A stretch of 64,000 bases of DNA from CAVZMO01 sp963776195. GTDB lineage: Bacteria; Nitrospirota; Thermodesulfovibrionia; Thermodesulfovibrionales; SM23-35. The stretch lies in assembly GCA_963776195.1 (NCBI GenBank), contig CAVZMO010000036.1:62001-126000 (forward strand), in the 5' to 3' direction. Below the pieces are notes generated by a model. The model ran no database searches. It was not told the origin of the DNA and was given only the letters and a program-made list of their open reading frames with translations. Shown here one piece after another: positions 19,129 through 27,856 of this stretch (the stretch's first letter is position 1; the number at the start of each line of letters is the position of its first letter). The position numbers and the translations under genes were made by a program.

Positions 19129-19932
19129 TTAAAGTGTTTTGTCAAAAAATGGCTCCAAACATAAGGCAACGGATTTTTTAATATTGGAAATTGTATCCGA
19201 TGAAGAGAATATTTCTTCCGGTTTTCTTTGCTCAACTTTTCCAAAAGCCTTCACCAGCGTTAAGACTTCAAAGCCGCCATATGCCCAGTATTCCCTCCCC
19301 TTGAATGAATATATTTCGATATTTAAAGATAATGCATCTATACTTACTCCGTATTGACTATGCCCAATATTTCCAAATGGTCCGATGATAGCAGATGCCG
19401 ACCTGTCATCGACGCCATCCCATTCGGCATACCAGCCTCCTGTAAGCCCCATACTTAATAAGTGACTCTTATGCTGACAATGAGCTGTCCTTTTTATTAA
19501 TCGAGGCGCCAATATCCTGCCCTTATATTGTTCTGATAGTTCTTTGATCGATTTGCTATACAAGGCGCCGTCAAAACCTTCGCTGACATAAAAGCCCTTG
19601 ACATTACTCTTTTTCAGGATTGTTTCAATATCTTTTTGTGCCTGTTCGACTGGGATAGCAATAATGGACAACTTTGGATTAACCTTCTTGACATATGCTA
19701 AAATCTCATTGTCAAGCTTTGCTGTATTCAGCGTTACTTGCTTGTCAACATCATCGTTGCCGGACGGAAGATAATCATTCATTACGCCAATCGGCAAAAT
19801 AAACAAAGCATTGTTCTGAGTCCAATAGTTTCCTGTATCCGTATCAAAACCATATCGTGTAATACCGCCACACCCTGACAAGAGAAATGTGATCGCCATT
19901 AAGATAACAACTGCTGTTGATAATCGTCTCAT
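19129..19932 (-). CDS. Lipoprotein of unknown function, first gene after the GEMM riboswitch
   Basis: About 267 residues. MRRLSTAVVILMAITFLLSGCGG is a clear lipoprotein signal with lipobox LSGC. The mature protein has alternating strands and helices, resembling solute- or nucleotide-binding folds only loosely. The start at 19932 is supported by AGGAGGG upstream; a longer frame to 19980 has no site. It is followed at 10 bases by a second lipoprotein and then by the LamG protein. Confidence 0.78.
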   Translation of the reverse strand: MRRLSTAVVILMAITFLLSGCGGITRYGFDTDTGNYWTQNNALFILPIGVMNDYLPSGNDDVDKQVTLNTAKLDNEILAYVKKVNPKLSIIAIPVEQAQKDIETILKKSNVKGFYVSEGFDGALYSKSIKELSEQYKGRILAPRLIKRTAHCQHKSHLLSMGLTGGWYAEWDGVDDRSASAIIGPFGNIGHSQYGVSIDALSLNIEIYSFKGREYWAYGGFEVLTLVKAFGKVEQRKPEEIFSSSDTISNIKKSVALCLEPFFDKTL

Positions 19933-20003
19933 CCTGATACCCTCCTGCGCTTTATTCTTCTGACTCCAGATTAACGACAATGGTTTTCCAATAAACTTCT
20001 TGT

Positions 20004-20088
20004 ACTACTTCGGCAGCCCCGCTGTCTTAAGAAGACCGGATGCTTTGCGCCCCAACCCTTTCAGGTAGTTTGCTCTTATCGGTAGTTT
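20004..20088 (-). promoter_or_regulatory. GEMM-I cyclic-dinucleotide riboswitch (possibly cGAMP-type)
   Basis: The minus strand contains all landmarks of the class I cyclic-di-GMP fold in order. These are P1 strand ACTAC, AGAGCAAACTACC, a TGAAA tetraloop region, GGGGCGCAAAGC, CCGGTCT with AAGAC, then AGCGGGGCTGCCG and closing strand GTAGT. The element lies about 70 bases before the lipoprotein start at 19932. The base that aligns with G20 of the Vibrio Vc2 aptamer is A here (AGAGCAAAC versus AGGGCAAAC). In the Geobacter relatives that change goes with 3',3'-cGAMP recognition. No clear terminator is seen downstream, so control may act on translation. Confidence 0.9.
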
Positions 20089-20097
20089 TAAGCGAAT

Positions 20098-20124
20098 GCT
20101 ATAGTATTCTCGAAATAATGTCAA
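20098..20124 (-). promoter_or_regulatory. Likely promoter of the riboswitch operon
   Basis: On the minus strand TTGACA (20119-20124) is followed after 15 bases by TATAGC (20098-20103), just upstream of the riboswitch. The spacing is slightly short for sigma-70. Confidence 0.45.
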
Positions 20125-20286
20125 GAAATTTCAAAGACTCAAGTGAATATCCAAGGATACTTACACGTTACACGATTCCAAGTCATGCTACATCTTATGA
20201 GAAGAATTGTAAATCGCCCGATACGGGTATTTTGGGGGGATATGCACCCTCTAAATTAATGTGGCCTAACTTATGCGCTGTTTGGG

Positions 20287-22761
20287 CTACTGGGAGTTGA
20301 TTTTCACAGGCATAGGAATTTCAAGAGTTATGCACGAACCCATATCCGAGGTTATTCTCATTTCACCCCCGATTTCCCTTGCCCTCGTTTTCATATTGGC
20401 CAATCCCCTGCCGTTGGACTTTTCCCCTGTGAATCCAATGCCGTTGTCTTTCACGGAAAGCCTCAGGTTGTTATGTCCCACTTCGAATAGTACGGTCACT
20501 GCCGTTGCCTTCGCATGCTTTATCACATTCGTAACCGCCTCTCTGTAAATCCGTAGAAGGTTTAAATAGAAAAGGCCGTTTATCGGCGCAAGATTGTCAA
20601 CAACTGAGGATTTCATATCAAAGGCTATATTATGAGGTTCGGTCATGCTGCTTCCCATGTCCCTCAATTCCGCTTCCAAAGAACACCATGTTCTGTCGCT
20701 GTCATCGAGGCTTTGCATAAAACTTGTAATCTCCGACATGCCTTCTTTCGCAAAATGGGCTATCTTAGACAAGGACTGCTTCAGGCTATCTGCGGAAGTC
20801 CCGCTTTGCGCCATTTCAGCAATGAGGTTGATATTGGCCACGATCCCCCCTACTCCGTCATGGAGGTCCCTTGAGATTCTCTGTTTTTCCTCCCACGCCT
20901 CCCTCTCTTTTCTTGCGGCTTCCTGTCTGTTGTATAGATTCTCTATGGTTATCGAAGTCTGGTTTGCTATCGTACTCAGGAGTTTGAAGTCTTCATCGCT
21001 ATAGAGCCTGCCGGAATATTTGTTTTTAAGGGTCATATAACCAAGCGTCGCGGTTGAGCCGATCAGAGGGACGATCACACCTCCCGAATAATCAGGCGGA
21101 AGATTACTGCTGCTATAAATCGAGTAAAGATGTTGAGGAGATTTGCTGATACGACCATTGGAAAGCATTCTATCCCTCACGTCGGACTTGATCCGGCATC
21201 CGGAAGGATTTGAAGACACTGGATTCCCGCTTACCGACTGCGGGAATGACGACAAAAGGCCATTCTCCTGTTTAAATGCAGTTTCCTTATTTTGTCCGTT
21301 ATTCAGTCCATGCCCCAGCAAAAATGGTTCCCTCTCATTAGACAAAAAAAACTCGCCGCCTTTTGGATGGAGCGTTTCGTTTAGAATTCCGTTCACTTTC
21401 TCAAGAACAGATGATATGTCCGAAGCGGAAAGGAGCCCGTTACTTAGTTTTAAGGTTGCCTCATTCAGATTGTAGTTTTCTCTTTTTAGAATTTTTTTGA
21501 CCGCTTTCCTGACATTATTTCTTACAGGGACATAGGCAAAGATGATAAGCCAGACCTCAGCAATCGTTTCGATAGAGCCACTTACACGGAAAGTCTCGCT
21601 CTTCAGATTTGCAAAGAAACTGATGACCCCCATATCCAGGAAGACCAGAATAGAAAGCGTAATCGTATATATGAAGGTGTTGTCGAAGAGCGTGTCTATG
21701 TCCATCAGGCGGTGCGTAGTAATTGCAATAGCCATAGTGACAGGAATAAACGCGAAAAACAAAGTTGGCAGCATGGCATTGTAATATTCCAACCTTCCGA
21801 AAAGAGTGGGCAGGGTGATGGTCGATATAAAGACGACGGCAAAAATTCCGGTACCCCACAAGACCCACTTTATCTGCGCCCTTTCATAGGGCGATTTTAG
21901 TGAAATATAGCTGTGGATCATTGCGACGATGCCGCCAACGAGAGTTCCAACAAAAAATAATTGAAACGGATAAAAGAATATGCGGGCTTTATATAAAAAT
22001 GCAGTGGTCGCAGCAAGCAGATAAAGAGACCACAGAAAAAATTTATTGCGCGCGATATGCTTCTCTATCGGAAAGACAACCAGGAAATGAAGAAAAAATA
22101 CCGGGTTGCAGGGAAAAGCATAGGTTGCAATTATCTTAAACAGTAATGAATATGTCTTGTAGTCAAACGATATATTGCGGGAAGACCAGCTTCCAAAAGG
22201 AAAAAACACCAGGCTGGCGGTAAAGATCATGCCAAAAAAAAGTCTTGCGCGTTTGTCTTCAGGCTTTTTTAATACGACTGCAAGTCCGATTGCAAGACAG
22301 ATAAAAGCAAGCACATAGTAGGGAGCTGAACTTGAAAAAGCCTTTATGATCGGATAAGAAGACGGAGTTATCTTTACTTGAAGCCGGTAAGCTGCGATAC
22401 TGCCATCCTGTCCCCGGCGGACAAGACTGAGAATAAGGGGCGTTCCTGTTTTTATATGTTCATCAAAATACCTTTGAGCTTTGTAGTAATGATCAAGGGA
22501 ATCCTTGTCAGGTATGGTGTCGTCATCATCAACCAGATCATATTCGCTTAATTCAAGCCCGCCGATAGCCGAAACTTTCGATCCAGCAAATTCTTGAAGT
22601 CCTTTCGCCGGACCCTCGGGATCGACAGAAGATATAAACCACTTTTTGTTTTTTAACTCAAATTTTATCCCCAGATAAGGCGCTCTTAAAAGAGCGATAA
22701 AGCCGACCAATCCTACCATGAGAGAGAAGATACTCAATCCTATGAAGAGTCTTTTCCCCAT
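20287..22761 (-). CDS. Membrane sensor histidine kinase (NarL-partner type, HisKA_3)
   Basis: An 824-residue kinase. An N-terminal transmembrane helix precedes a PDZ-like extracytoplasmic region (about 30-130). About seven more helices follow (about 140-400), then a GAF-like domain (about 440-610), then the dimerisation/phosphorylation helix RISRDLHDGVGGIVANINLIAEM with the phosphoacceptor His, and an HATPase_c domain (REAVTNVIKHAKA, DNGIGF, GRGLANMKTRARE). The cognate response regulator is not in the window. A REP-like palindrome is inserted in frame within the GAF-like region (about residues 500-515). It starts one base after the stop of the small membrane protein upstream, so the two are translationally coupled. 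Confidence 0.92.
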   Translation of the reverse strand: MGKRLFIGLSIFSLMVGLVGFIALLRAPYLGIKFELKNKKWFISSVDPEGPAKGLQEFAGSKVSAIGGLELSEYDLVDDDDTIPDKDSLDHYYKAQRYFDEHIKTGTPLILSLVRRGQDGSIAAYRLQVKITPSSYPIIKAFSSSAPYYVLAFICLAIGLAVVLKKPEDKRARLFFGMIFTASLVFFPFGSWSSRNISFDYKTYSLLFKIIATYAFPCNPVFFLHFLVVFPIEKHIARNKFFLWSLYLLAATTAFLYKARIFFYPFQLFFVGTLVGGIVAMIHSYISLKSPYERAQIKWVLWGTGIFAVVFISTITLPTLFGRLEYYNAMLPTLFFAFIPVTMAIAITTHRLMDIDTLFDNTFIYTITLSILVFLDMGVISFFANLKSETFRVSGSIETIAEVWLIIFAYVPVRNNVRKAVKKILKRENYNLNEATLKLSNGLLSASDISSVLEKVNGILNETLHPKGGEFFLSNEREPFLLGHGLNNGQNKETAFKQENGLLSSFPQSVSGNPVSSNPSGCRIKSDVRDRMLSNGRISKSPQHLYSIYSSSNLPPDYSGGVIVPLIGSTATLGYMTLKNKYSGRLYSDEDFKLLSTIANQTSITIENLYNRQEAARKEREAWEEKQRISRDLHDGVGGIVANINLIAEMAQSGTSADSLKQSLSKIAHFAKEGMSEITSFMQSLDDSDRTWCSLEAELRDMGSSMTEPHNIAFDMKSSVVDNLAPINGLFYLNLLRIYREAVTNVIKHAKATAVTVLFEVGHNNLRLSVKDNGIGFTGEKSNGRGLANMKTRAREIGGEMRITSDMGSCITLEIPMPVKINSQ
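21221..21253. repeat. REP-like palindrome inside the histidine kinase gene
   Basis: ATTCCCGC and GCGGGAAT (21223-21230 and 21240-21247) form a stem around a 9-base loop, flanked by CTGG and GACGAC. This is the widespread TGGATTCCCGC...GCGGGAATGACG type of dispersed repeat, here read as NPVSS-like coding sequence. Confidence 0.65.
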
Positions 22762-22762
22762 A

Positions 22763-23293
22763 TTAATTGACTTTTTTCTCTCTTGTGAAGACGTTTGAAA
22801 CGACCATTACATTGAAGGACACCTGTAATTCGCGGGGGATTTCTTTTACCGTATAAAAGCCTATCACGCCGGCGATAATGCCCCCGACTATGTAAGACAT
22901 CATCGCCTGGTGCGGCACTGAATTTGTCGGGAAAAGGAATATGGCGGATGAACCTTGAATAACTCCATGAGTGGCGAATACCACAATGAGCAAATTCTCA
23001 TGCCAATATGCCCGGTCGGTAACAGGGCAACTCTTCTTATAGATTAGCCACAGCAGGAACATGAAGAATTCTACCAGTCTGTCCACACAGAACCAGATTA
23101 CAATTCTGGGATGTGGAATTGCTTCCCACAAAATGTCGCTTATAAAAAGAATAACAAGGGATGATCCCCACCAATCATCGCTGGAATGAGAATAGACGAG
23201 CTTAACTTTCTCGGCGCGGATATATCTTAATTTATCAGTATCAGGCGTATGCATTCTTAGACTCATGCAAAAATGTTTCAAAAAAAATATCAA
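22763..23293 (-). CDS. Small multi-helix membrane protein, sensor-domain-like
   Basis: Up to 176 residues; the true start could be any of the early Met codons at 23293, 23266 or 23254, none with a strong ribosome site. After a soluble RAEKVKLVYSHS stretch come about five hydrophobic helices. The pattern resembles the N-terminal membrane sensor of some GGDEF proteins and kinases, with RAEKVKLLY and a FP-x-S-x-PHQ-like loop. No catalytic domain follows: it stops one base before the histidine kinase start. It may be a sensor subunit for that kinase or a truncated remnant. Confidence 0.5.
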   Translation of the reverse strand: MIFFLKHFCMSLRMHTPDTDKLRYIRAEKVKLVYSHSSDDWWGSSLVILFISDILWEAIPHPRIVIWFCVDRLVEFFMFLLWLIYKKSCPVTDRAYWHENLLIVVFATHGVIQGSSAIFLFPTNSVPHQAMMSYIVGGIIAGVIGFYTVKEIPRELQVSFNVMVVSNVFTREKKVN

Positions 23294-23377
23294 AAAAGTA
23301 TTTGAAAAGCAAGTAAAATATAGCGAAAGCTAAAAGATACGCAGGGCCTTTGCCTCAGTCCCTTTTAGAAAATTCTT

Positions 23378-24074
23378 ATGGGAAGCATTTTTACCACTGA
23401 ATTTCCGGGAAGGATGGTGTCCGATCTGAAGAATAATTTTTATGCACATCTGGATTTATTAAAAACAACTGCATATGGAGATTTGATCAGTAAAAAGTAT
23501 TTTCTTGTCAGCCCTGAAAAGGTAAGAAAATATTATATGACTGCCGGAATCATCGTTGTGGTAGTCGGGGTTCTTACGCTGCAACTCCTCACACCGTCCG
23601 GTGTCGGGAAGGGCGTTATTGCAGGGATATTAATGGGTCTTCCGGTGCTTGCCTTCTCAAGGGCAATGCCTGCAAAAACAAAAGCCGAGGCTTCTGTTTA
23701 TATGGATGTCCTCGGTTTCCAGGAATTCATGAGGCGCGCCGAGAAAGACCGGCTTAAACGAATTGAAGGATAAAGACCTTTTCTCAAGGTTTCTGCCGTA
23801 TGCCATTGCACTCGATGTTGTCGACAATTGGGCCAGGGCATTCGAAGGGATTTATCAGGAATCTCCTCAATGGTTCAGATCGCAGGAAGGGTTCGGGACA
23901 TTCAGGGGACAGATGGGGGACAAATGGGGACACATCCCATATTTATCACTATCCTTTCCCCTTACTCTGCCTGTGTGGGCTGCCATAACTCTCCCAAATA
24001 TGGGATGTGTCCCAGCTATTTGTCCTAGCGGTGGCGGAAGCGGCTTCGGAGGAGGCGGTGGAGGAAGCTGGTAA
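23378..24074 (+). pseudogene. DUF2207-family membrane protein, 3' remnant
   Basis: The C-terminal third of a DUF2207 protein is readable. It shows the SDLKNNFYAHL start, two hydrophobic helices, EFMRRAEKDRLKR, FLPYAIALDVVDNWARAFE and a Gly/Ser tail GGGSGFGGGGGGSW. The signal peptide and the main DUF2207 domain are missing. The frame breaks by one extra base near 23765 (ATT G AAG GAT). An inverted-repeat element at 23918-24025 is inserted in frame before the glycine-rich tail, adding about 35 residues. With a lost 5' part this is very probably non-functional. Confidence 0.8.
23918..24025. mobile_element. Small inverted-repeat (MITE/REP-like) element
   Basis: Left arm 23918-23944 contains GGGACACATCCCATATTT. 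Right arm 23996-24025 is its near-perfect reverse complement, AAATATGGGATGTGTCCC, and both outer ends extend to GGACAAAT / ATTTGTCC. About 51 bases separate the arms. No transposase is encoded. Another half-copy occurs at 15497-15513. Confidence 0.7.
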
Positions 24075-24113
24075 GGGTTACTTCTTCTCACTGATCATAG
24101 TGACTATACCATC

Positions 24114-24488
24114 CTATAATGACGAATCATCTGTTGTCCTGTATTTTAAACGTGCTCTTTTTTCTCTTTTTGATTTTTGTTTTTTTATCTTCTCTCTCTT
24201 CAGTTCGATTGATGTTAATTGACCCGATATCATCTCAACCCGTTTCACCAGTTCGCGCCGTGCGAGAAAGCGGTTGATGGACTGGCTCCTGTCTTTCATG
24301 CACTTCACTTCAATGCCGGTGGGGATATGCTTTAGGTAGACACAGGTCGAGGTCTTGTTGACGTTTTGCCCCCCGTGGCCGGATGAGCGGACAAATTTCT
24401 CCTCGATATCTTTCTCGTGGATACCGAGTGCTTCCATCTTCTCCCTCAGCCAAACGTTTTTTTCTTCACTTACTGCAAAGTTCAGCAT
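24114..24488 (-). CDS. Release-factor-like GGQ protein (ribosome rescue type)
   Basis: This 124-residue protein contains the peptidyl-hydrolase motif RSSGHGGQNVNKTSTCV of class I release factors but no stop-codon recognition domain. The C-terminus is strongly basic (REKIKKQKSKREKRARLKY), like the ArfB tail that enters the mRNA channel of stalled ribosomes. It is therefore probably a rescue hydrolase related to ArfB or to the mitochondrial C12orf65 type. It is divergent from the marC-like gene, and its 5' end sits in the 53 bases shared with that promoter. Confidence 0.82.
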   Translation of the reverse strand: MLNFAVSEEKNVWLREKMEALGIHEKDIEEKFVRSSGHGGQNVNKTSTCVYLKHIPTGIEVKCMKDRSQSINRFLARRELVKRVEMISGQLTSIELKREKIKKQKSKREKRARLKYRTTDDSSL

Positions 24489-24505
24489 TTATATTCAAAA
24501 TTCAC

Positions 24506-24534
24506 TTATAATTTTCCTGCCTGGATATTATAAT
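24506..24534 (+). promoter_or_regulatory. Likely promoter of the marC-like gene
   Basis: A perfect TATAAT (24529-24534) ends 7 bases before the ATG at 24542. TTATAA lies 17 bases upstream as a weak -35. No ribosome-binding site is present between them, as expected for a leaderless message. Confidence 0.5.
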
Positions 24535-24541
24535 TAAATCC

Positions 24542-25144
24542 ATGGAAGATATTCTAAGAATACTGCCCAGCACCTTCATCCCGCTCTTCGTTGCGATGAA
24601 TGCATTCATGCTCCTTCCCATTTTCATCTCGATGACAAAGGACATGACAAAGCCGAAGAGGCAAAAGGTCATAATGGACTCGATACTGACAGCCCTGATC
24701 GTGAGTCTTTCCTTCATCGTTTTGGGAGAAGCGATATTCAGGATACTGGGGATTACGACAGATGATTTCAAGATCGCGGGAGGGCTTTTGCTCCTCACGA
24801 TAGCGGTCCTCGATCTCACACAGCACATTGAAGAGCGAATGAAACCCGATGTCAGGATGGGCGTGGTTCCCATCGGTGTTCCTCTAATCGTAGGACCCGC
24901 AGTGCTTACCAACATTCTCTTGCTTGTGGATCATTACGGCATTGTCCCTACACTCATCTCGCTGATACTCAACCTTTTCATCGTCTTGATTTCATTGATG
25001 AATGCCGAAAGGATCATAAGGTTTGTCGGAAAGGGTGGGATAGTCGGGATTTCAAAAGTGATGTCGCTTCTTCTCGCATCGATTGCGGTCATGATGATAC
25101 GCCTCGGGATCGAGAATATTATTAAACTGCATGGAAAAATCTGA
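24542..25144 (+). CDS. MarC-family integral membrane protein
   Basis: A 200-residue protein with six predicted membrane helices. It carries the MarC/UPF0056 signatures FIPLFVAMNAFMLLPIFISMT and VPIGVPLIVGPAVLTNILLL. Family function is unsettled; it is not a proven drug pump. It begins 7 bases after a TATAAT. The metallophosphatase gene follows after 11 bases, so they probably form an operon. Confidence 0.9.
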   Translation: MEDILRILPSTFIPLFVAMNAFMLLPIFISMTKDMTKPKRQKVIMDSILTALIVSLSFIVLGEAIFRILGITTDDFKIAGGLLLLTIAVLDLTQHIEERMKPDVRMGVVPIGVPLIVGPAVLTNILLLVDHYGIVPTLISLILNLFIVLISLMNAERIIRFVGKGGIVGISKVMSLLLASIAVMMIRLGIENIIKLHGKI

Positions 25145-25155
25145 CAGGAGGGAAC

Positions 25156-25635
25156 ATGCTTATCGGGATCATGTCCGACACCCATGACAATTTAGTCCCA
25201 ACAAGAAAAGCCATTGAACTGTTCAATAATAGAGGGGTTGAACATGTCGTCCATGCGGGGGATTACACATCACCCTTTACCATGAAACTTTTTAAGGAAC
25301 TCAAGTGTAAATATACCGGAATATTCGGTAATAACGACGGGGACAAACTGCTTCTCCAGGAAAGGGCTGAAGGGAATATCCATAGCCAGCCGTATATATT
25401 TACCCTGAATGGCAAGAAGATTGTCGTGATGCATGAACATCATGTCGTCGATGCACTGGCAGACAGCGGCCATTTTGATCTCGTGGTGTACGGGCATACC
25501 CACAAAGCCGACGTGAGGAAAGTGAAGAATACCCTGGTTGTTAATCCCGGCGAGGTCGGCGCCTGGCTTTACGGTAAATCAACAGTGGCAATCGTGAATC
25601 TGAACAAAATGGAAGCGGATATTGTGGATCTCTAA
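25156..25635 (+). CDS. YfcE/MJ0936-type metallophosphoesterase
   Basis: This 159-residue calcineurin-like phosphoesterase shows GIMSDTHDN, VHAGDYTS, GIFGNNDGD, VMHEHH and VYGHTHKA, the full two-metal site. Relatives hydrolyse phosphodiesters; the substrate is unknown. AGGAGG precedes the ATG. Confidence 0.92.
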   Translation: MLIGIMSDTHDNLVPTRKAIELFNNRGVEHVVHAGDYTSPFTMKLFKELKCKYTGIFGNNDGDKLLLQERAEGNIHSQPYIFTLNGKKIVVMHEHHVVDALADSGHFDLVVYGHTHKADVRKVKNTLVVNPGEVGAWLYGKSTVAIVNLNKMEADIVDL

Positions 25636-25677
25636 GTGCCGCAACTTCCAGTTTATCAACATTACGAACGCAAGGAA

Positions 25678-26643
25678 TCACTCCGCTTCTTTTCGCGATC
25701 CCACAATGAGGACTGTCTCCGGAAGGTTTTTTATCGCAATATTTTCGAACCCTGTTTGCGCCAGCCAATGTTTCATCTCCTTAGGACTATAGCACCTTCC
25801 TTTTTCCGTTCCTACAAGCATGTTTACCGAGAATAGTGCGCTATGGGGCGGAGCGGTCCGCGCCTCGTTAATAGGAAACTCCTGAATTGCAACCCTTCCC
25901 CCCGGATTAATGGCTGTTCTGCATTTACGAAGGACAGCAATATTTTCTTCCGCTGAAAAGGCATGCAATATCTGGCTCAACAGAATGAGGTCATACCCGG
26001 AACCGATTGTGTCTGTGTGGAAGTCGCCGGTGATAAAGCTGATGCCCCTTGCCCCCTCACGGCGGGCAACTCTCCTGGCAATTGCAATTGTCTCCGGCAG
26101 ATCAAAAACGGTAGCTTTTACACCTTTCCTTGCCATAGCTAAGGCATTTGTGCCGGGCCCGCCTCCCAAATCAAGCATCGTTCTCACACCTTTAAGTCCA
26201 ATTGCTTTTAAGAGACTTTCCGTACGGAGCACTGTCAGGTTATGCATGCCCATGATGAATGACTCGTGATCATGGCCGTGCCGTGCGGGACGGCCCGTCC
26301 TGACTACATCGTCTAAAGCAGAAAAGTTCTGCCACATGATGGAGGCGTGTTTGATTATATCCCCTTGATAAAGGGGGGAACCTTTTACCAGATAACGATT
26401 GCTCACTGCAGTATTCGTGTATCTGCCGTCTCTGCTCTTTCCGGCCAGTCCGATGCCGGTGATAGCGTCGAGCAGAATCTCCGTTGCCCGTCGGTTGATC
26501 TTCAGCTTTCTCGAAATCTTTGTCGCAGATGATGCCTTCTTCAACTTATCAAAAATCCCGAGGTTATTTGCTGTCAGTATGACTCTCGACGAGATGAATC
26601 CCAGATAAAGTTTTCTTAGTCCTATTAAGTCGTCAGGTACCAT
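25678..26643 (-). CDS. SAM-dependent methyltransferase, O-methyltransferase type
   Basis: About 321 residues. An N-terminal winged-helix dimerisation region (LRKLYLGFISSRVILTANNLGIFDKL, KINRRATEILLDAI) precedes a Rossmann methyltransferase domain with motif I MLDLGGGPGTNALAMA and FDLPE. This is the plant-caffeate / hydroxyindole O-methyltransferase architecture, common in bacterial secondary metabolism. The start at 26643 is chosen because TTGGAGAC lies upstream; the frame is open to 26688. The substrate cannot be inferred. It is convergent with the phosphoesterase gene. Confidence 0.85.
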   Translation of the reverse strand: MVPDDLIGLRKLYLGFISSRVILTANNLGIFDKLKKASSATKISRKLKINRRATEILLDAITGIGLAGKSRDGRYTNTAVSNRYLVKGSPLYQGDIIKHASIMWQNFSALDDVVRTGRPARHGHDHESFIMGMHNLTVLRTESLLKAIGLKGVRTMLDLGGGPGTNALAMARKGVKATVFDLPETIAIARRVARREGARGISFITGDFHTDTIGSGYDLILLSQILHAFSAEENIAVLRKCRTAINPGGRVAIQEFPINEARTAPPHSALFSVNMLVGTEKGRCYSPKEMKHWLAQTGFENIAIKNLPETVLIVGSRKEAE

Positions 26644-26751
26644 GTCCGTGTCTCCAATATAATAAGAGAATTCTTGGATTTCACGCAACTTTCTACAAGG
26701 TGAATTTCCCTACCGGCACGTGTCCCGCTCCAGGAACTTAGTACGAAGTGT

Positions 26752-27675
26752 TTATACGGTTATCCCATCTATCCTGGTCAGTCCCGTCTCTTCCGCCAGT
26801 TCTATTGCCTCGTTGTATTCTTGAGCAGTTATCCTTCTGTCGAGGGGTGGGTGATCGAAAGCTTTGTAACAGGGGTGGTATTGGTCCATGATGTTGATGT
26901 AAGTGTTTTTTGAAATCTCTCCAGCGATGAATTTTACCACTTCAGCAGTGCCCGCGATTCCACCGGGCAAGACAAGATGCCTCACGAGAAGTCCTCTCAG
27001 GGCGATTCCTTTTTTGTCTATTACGAGGTCTCCTACCTGTCTGTGCATTTCTTTGAGTGCTGCTTTTGCGGCCTCCGGATATCCTTCAGCCTTGGAGTAC
27101 TTTAGCGCCATTGCAGGGTCCGCATATTTGAAATCCGGCATGTATATATCAACAACACCATCGAGTATCTCTATCGCGTGGAGTGATTCGTATCCACCAC
27201 AGTTATAGACGACTGGAAGCGTCAGGCCTTTTTCAGAGGCAATCAGGAGTGATCTGATCAGCATTGGCATCTGATGTGTCGGCGTAACAAGGTTTATGTT
27301 GTGACAACCTTCTTTCTGCAGCGAAAGCATGATATCCGCGAGGTTTTCAAAGGAGACTTCGACACCCTCTCCGAGGTGGCTTATCGAATAATTCTGACAG
27401 AATAAACATCCGAGGTTGCAATGACCCATGAATACGGTCCCCGATCCGAATCTTCCGACGAGCGGTTTTTCCTCACCGAAATGGGCGCCATAGCTTGATA
27501 TGGAAGGTTTGTCCCCGGTCTTGCAGAAACCTTTCTCCCCGGAAGTCCTGTCAACCTTACAGTTTCTGGGGCATAAGGTGCATTCCTTCAGAATCTCTTC
27601 AGCCTCGCTGACTTTATCGGACAATGCACCGGGAGGGAGTTGGAGATACGAAGGCGGTGAAGCATAATCCTGCAT
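26752..27675 (-). CDS. Radical SAM protein, PflA/PflX-like
   Basis: A 307-residue protein. An N-terminal Cys motif (CTLCPRNCKVDR and CKTGD) precedes the radical-SAM motif CNLGCLFCQN. It belongs to the group of pyruvate-formate-lyase activating-enzyme-like proteins (PflX). No glycyl radical enzyme lies nearby. A weak -10, TAAACT, on the minus strand ends 6 bases before the ATG and no ribosome site is seen. Confidence 0.85.
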   Translation of the reverse strand: MQDYASPPSYLQLPPGALSDKVSEAEEILKECTLCPRNCKVDRTSGEKGFCKTGDKPSISSYGAHFGEEKPLVGRFGSGTVFMGHCNLGCLFCQNYSISHLGEGVEVSFENLADIMLSLQKEGCHNINLVTPTHQMPMLIRSLLIASEKGLTLPVVYNCGGYESLHAIEILDGVVDIYMPDFKYADPAMALKYSKAEGYPEAAKAALKEMHRQVGDLVIDKKGIALRGLLVRHLVLPGGIAGTAEVVKFIAGEISKNTYINIMDQYHPCYKAFDHPPLDRRITAQEYNEAIELAEETGLTRIDGITV

Positions 27676-27856
27676 ATTTTTAGTTTAACCAATCAATGCA
27701 GACACTGTCCAAAACAGTGGAACAGCCCGCACAAAAATCAACTGAACCAATGTTATAATTTTACGTAACACCATAGCGACTTTTTCTGGTGTCTGCGCCT
27801 CCCATATGCATGGGGCACCGGACGAAAAATGGCGTAGTAGTAAGGAGGTTAGCGGA

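Noticed and set aside
20040..20300. Plus-strand open frame of 86 codons
   Set aside because: It overlaps the GEMM riboswitch and the promoter on the other strand and has no ribosome site or known motif.
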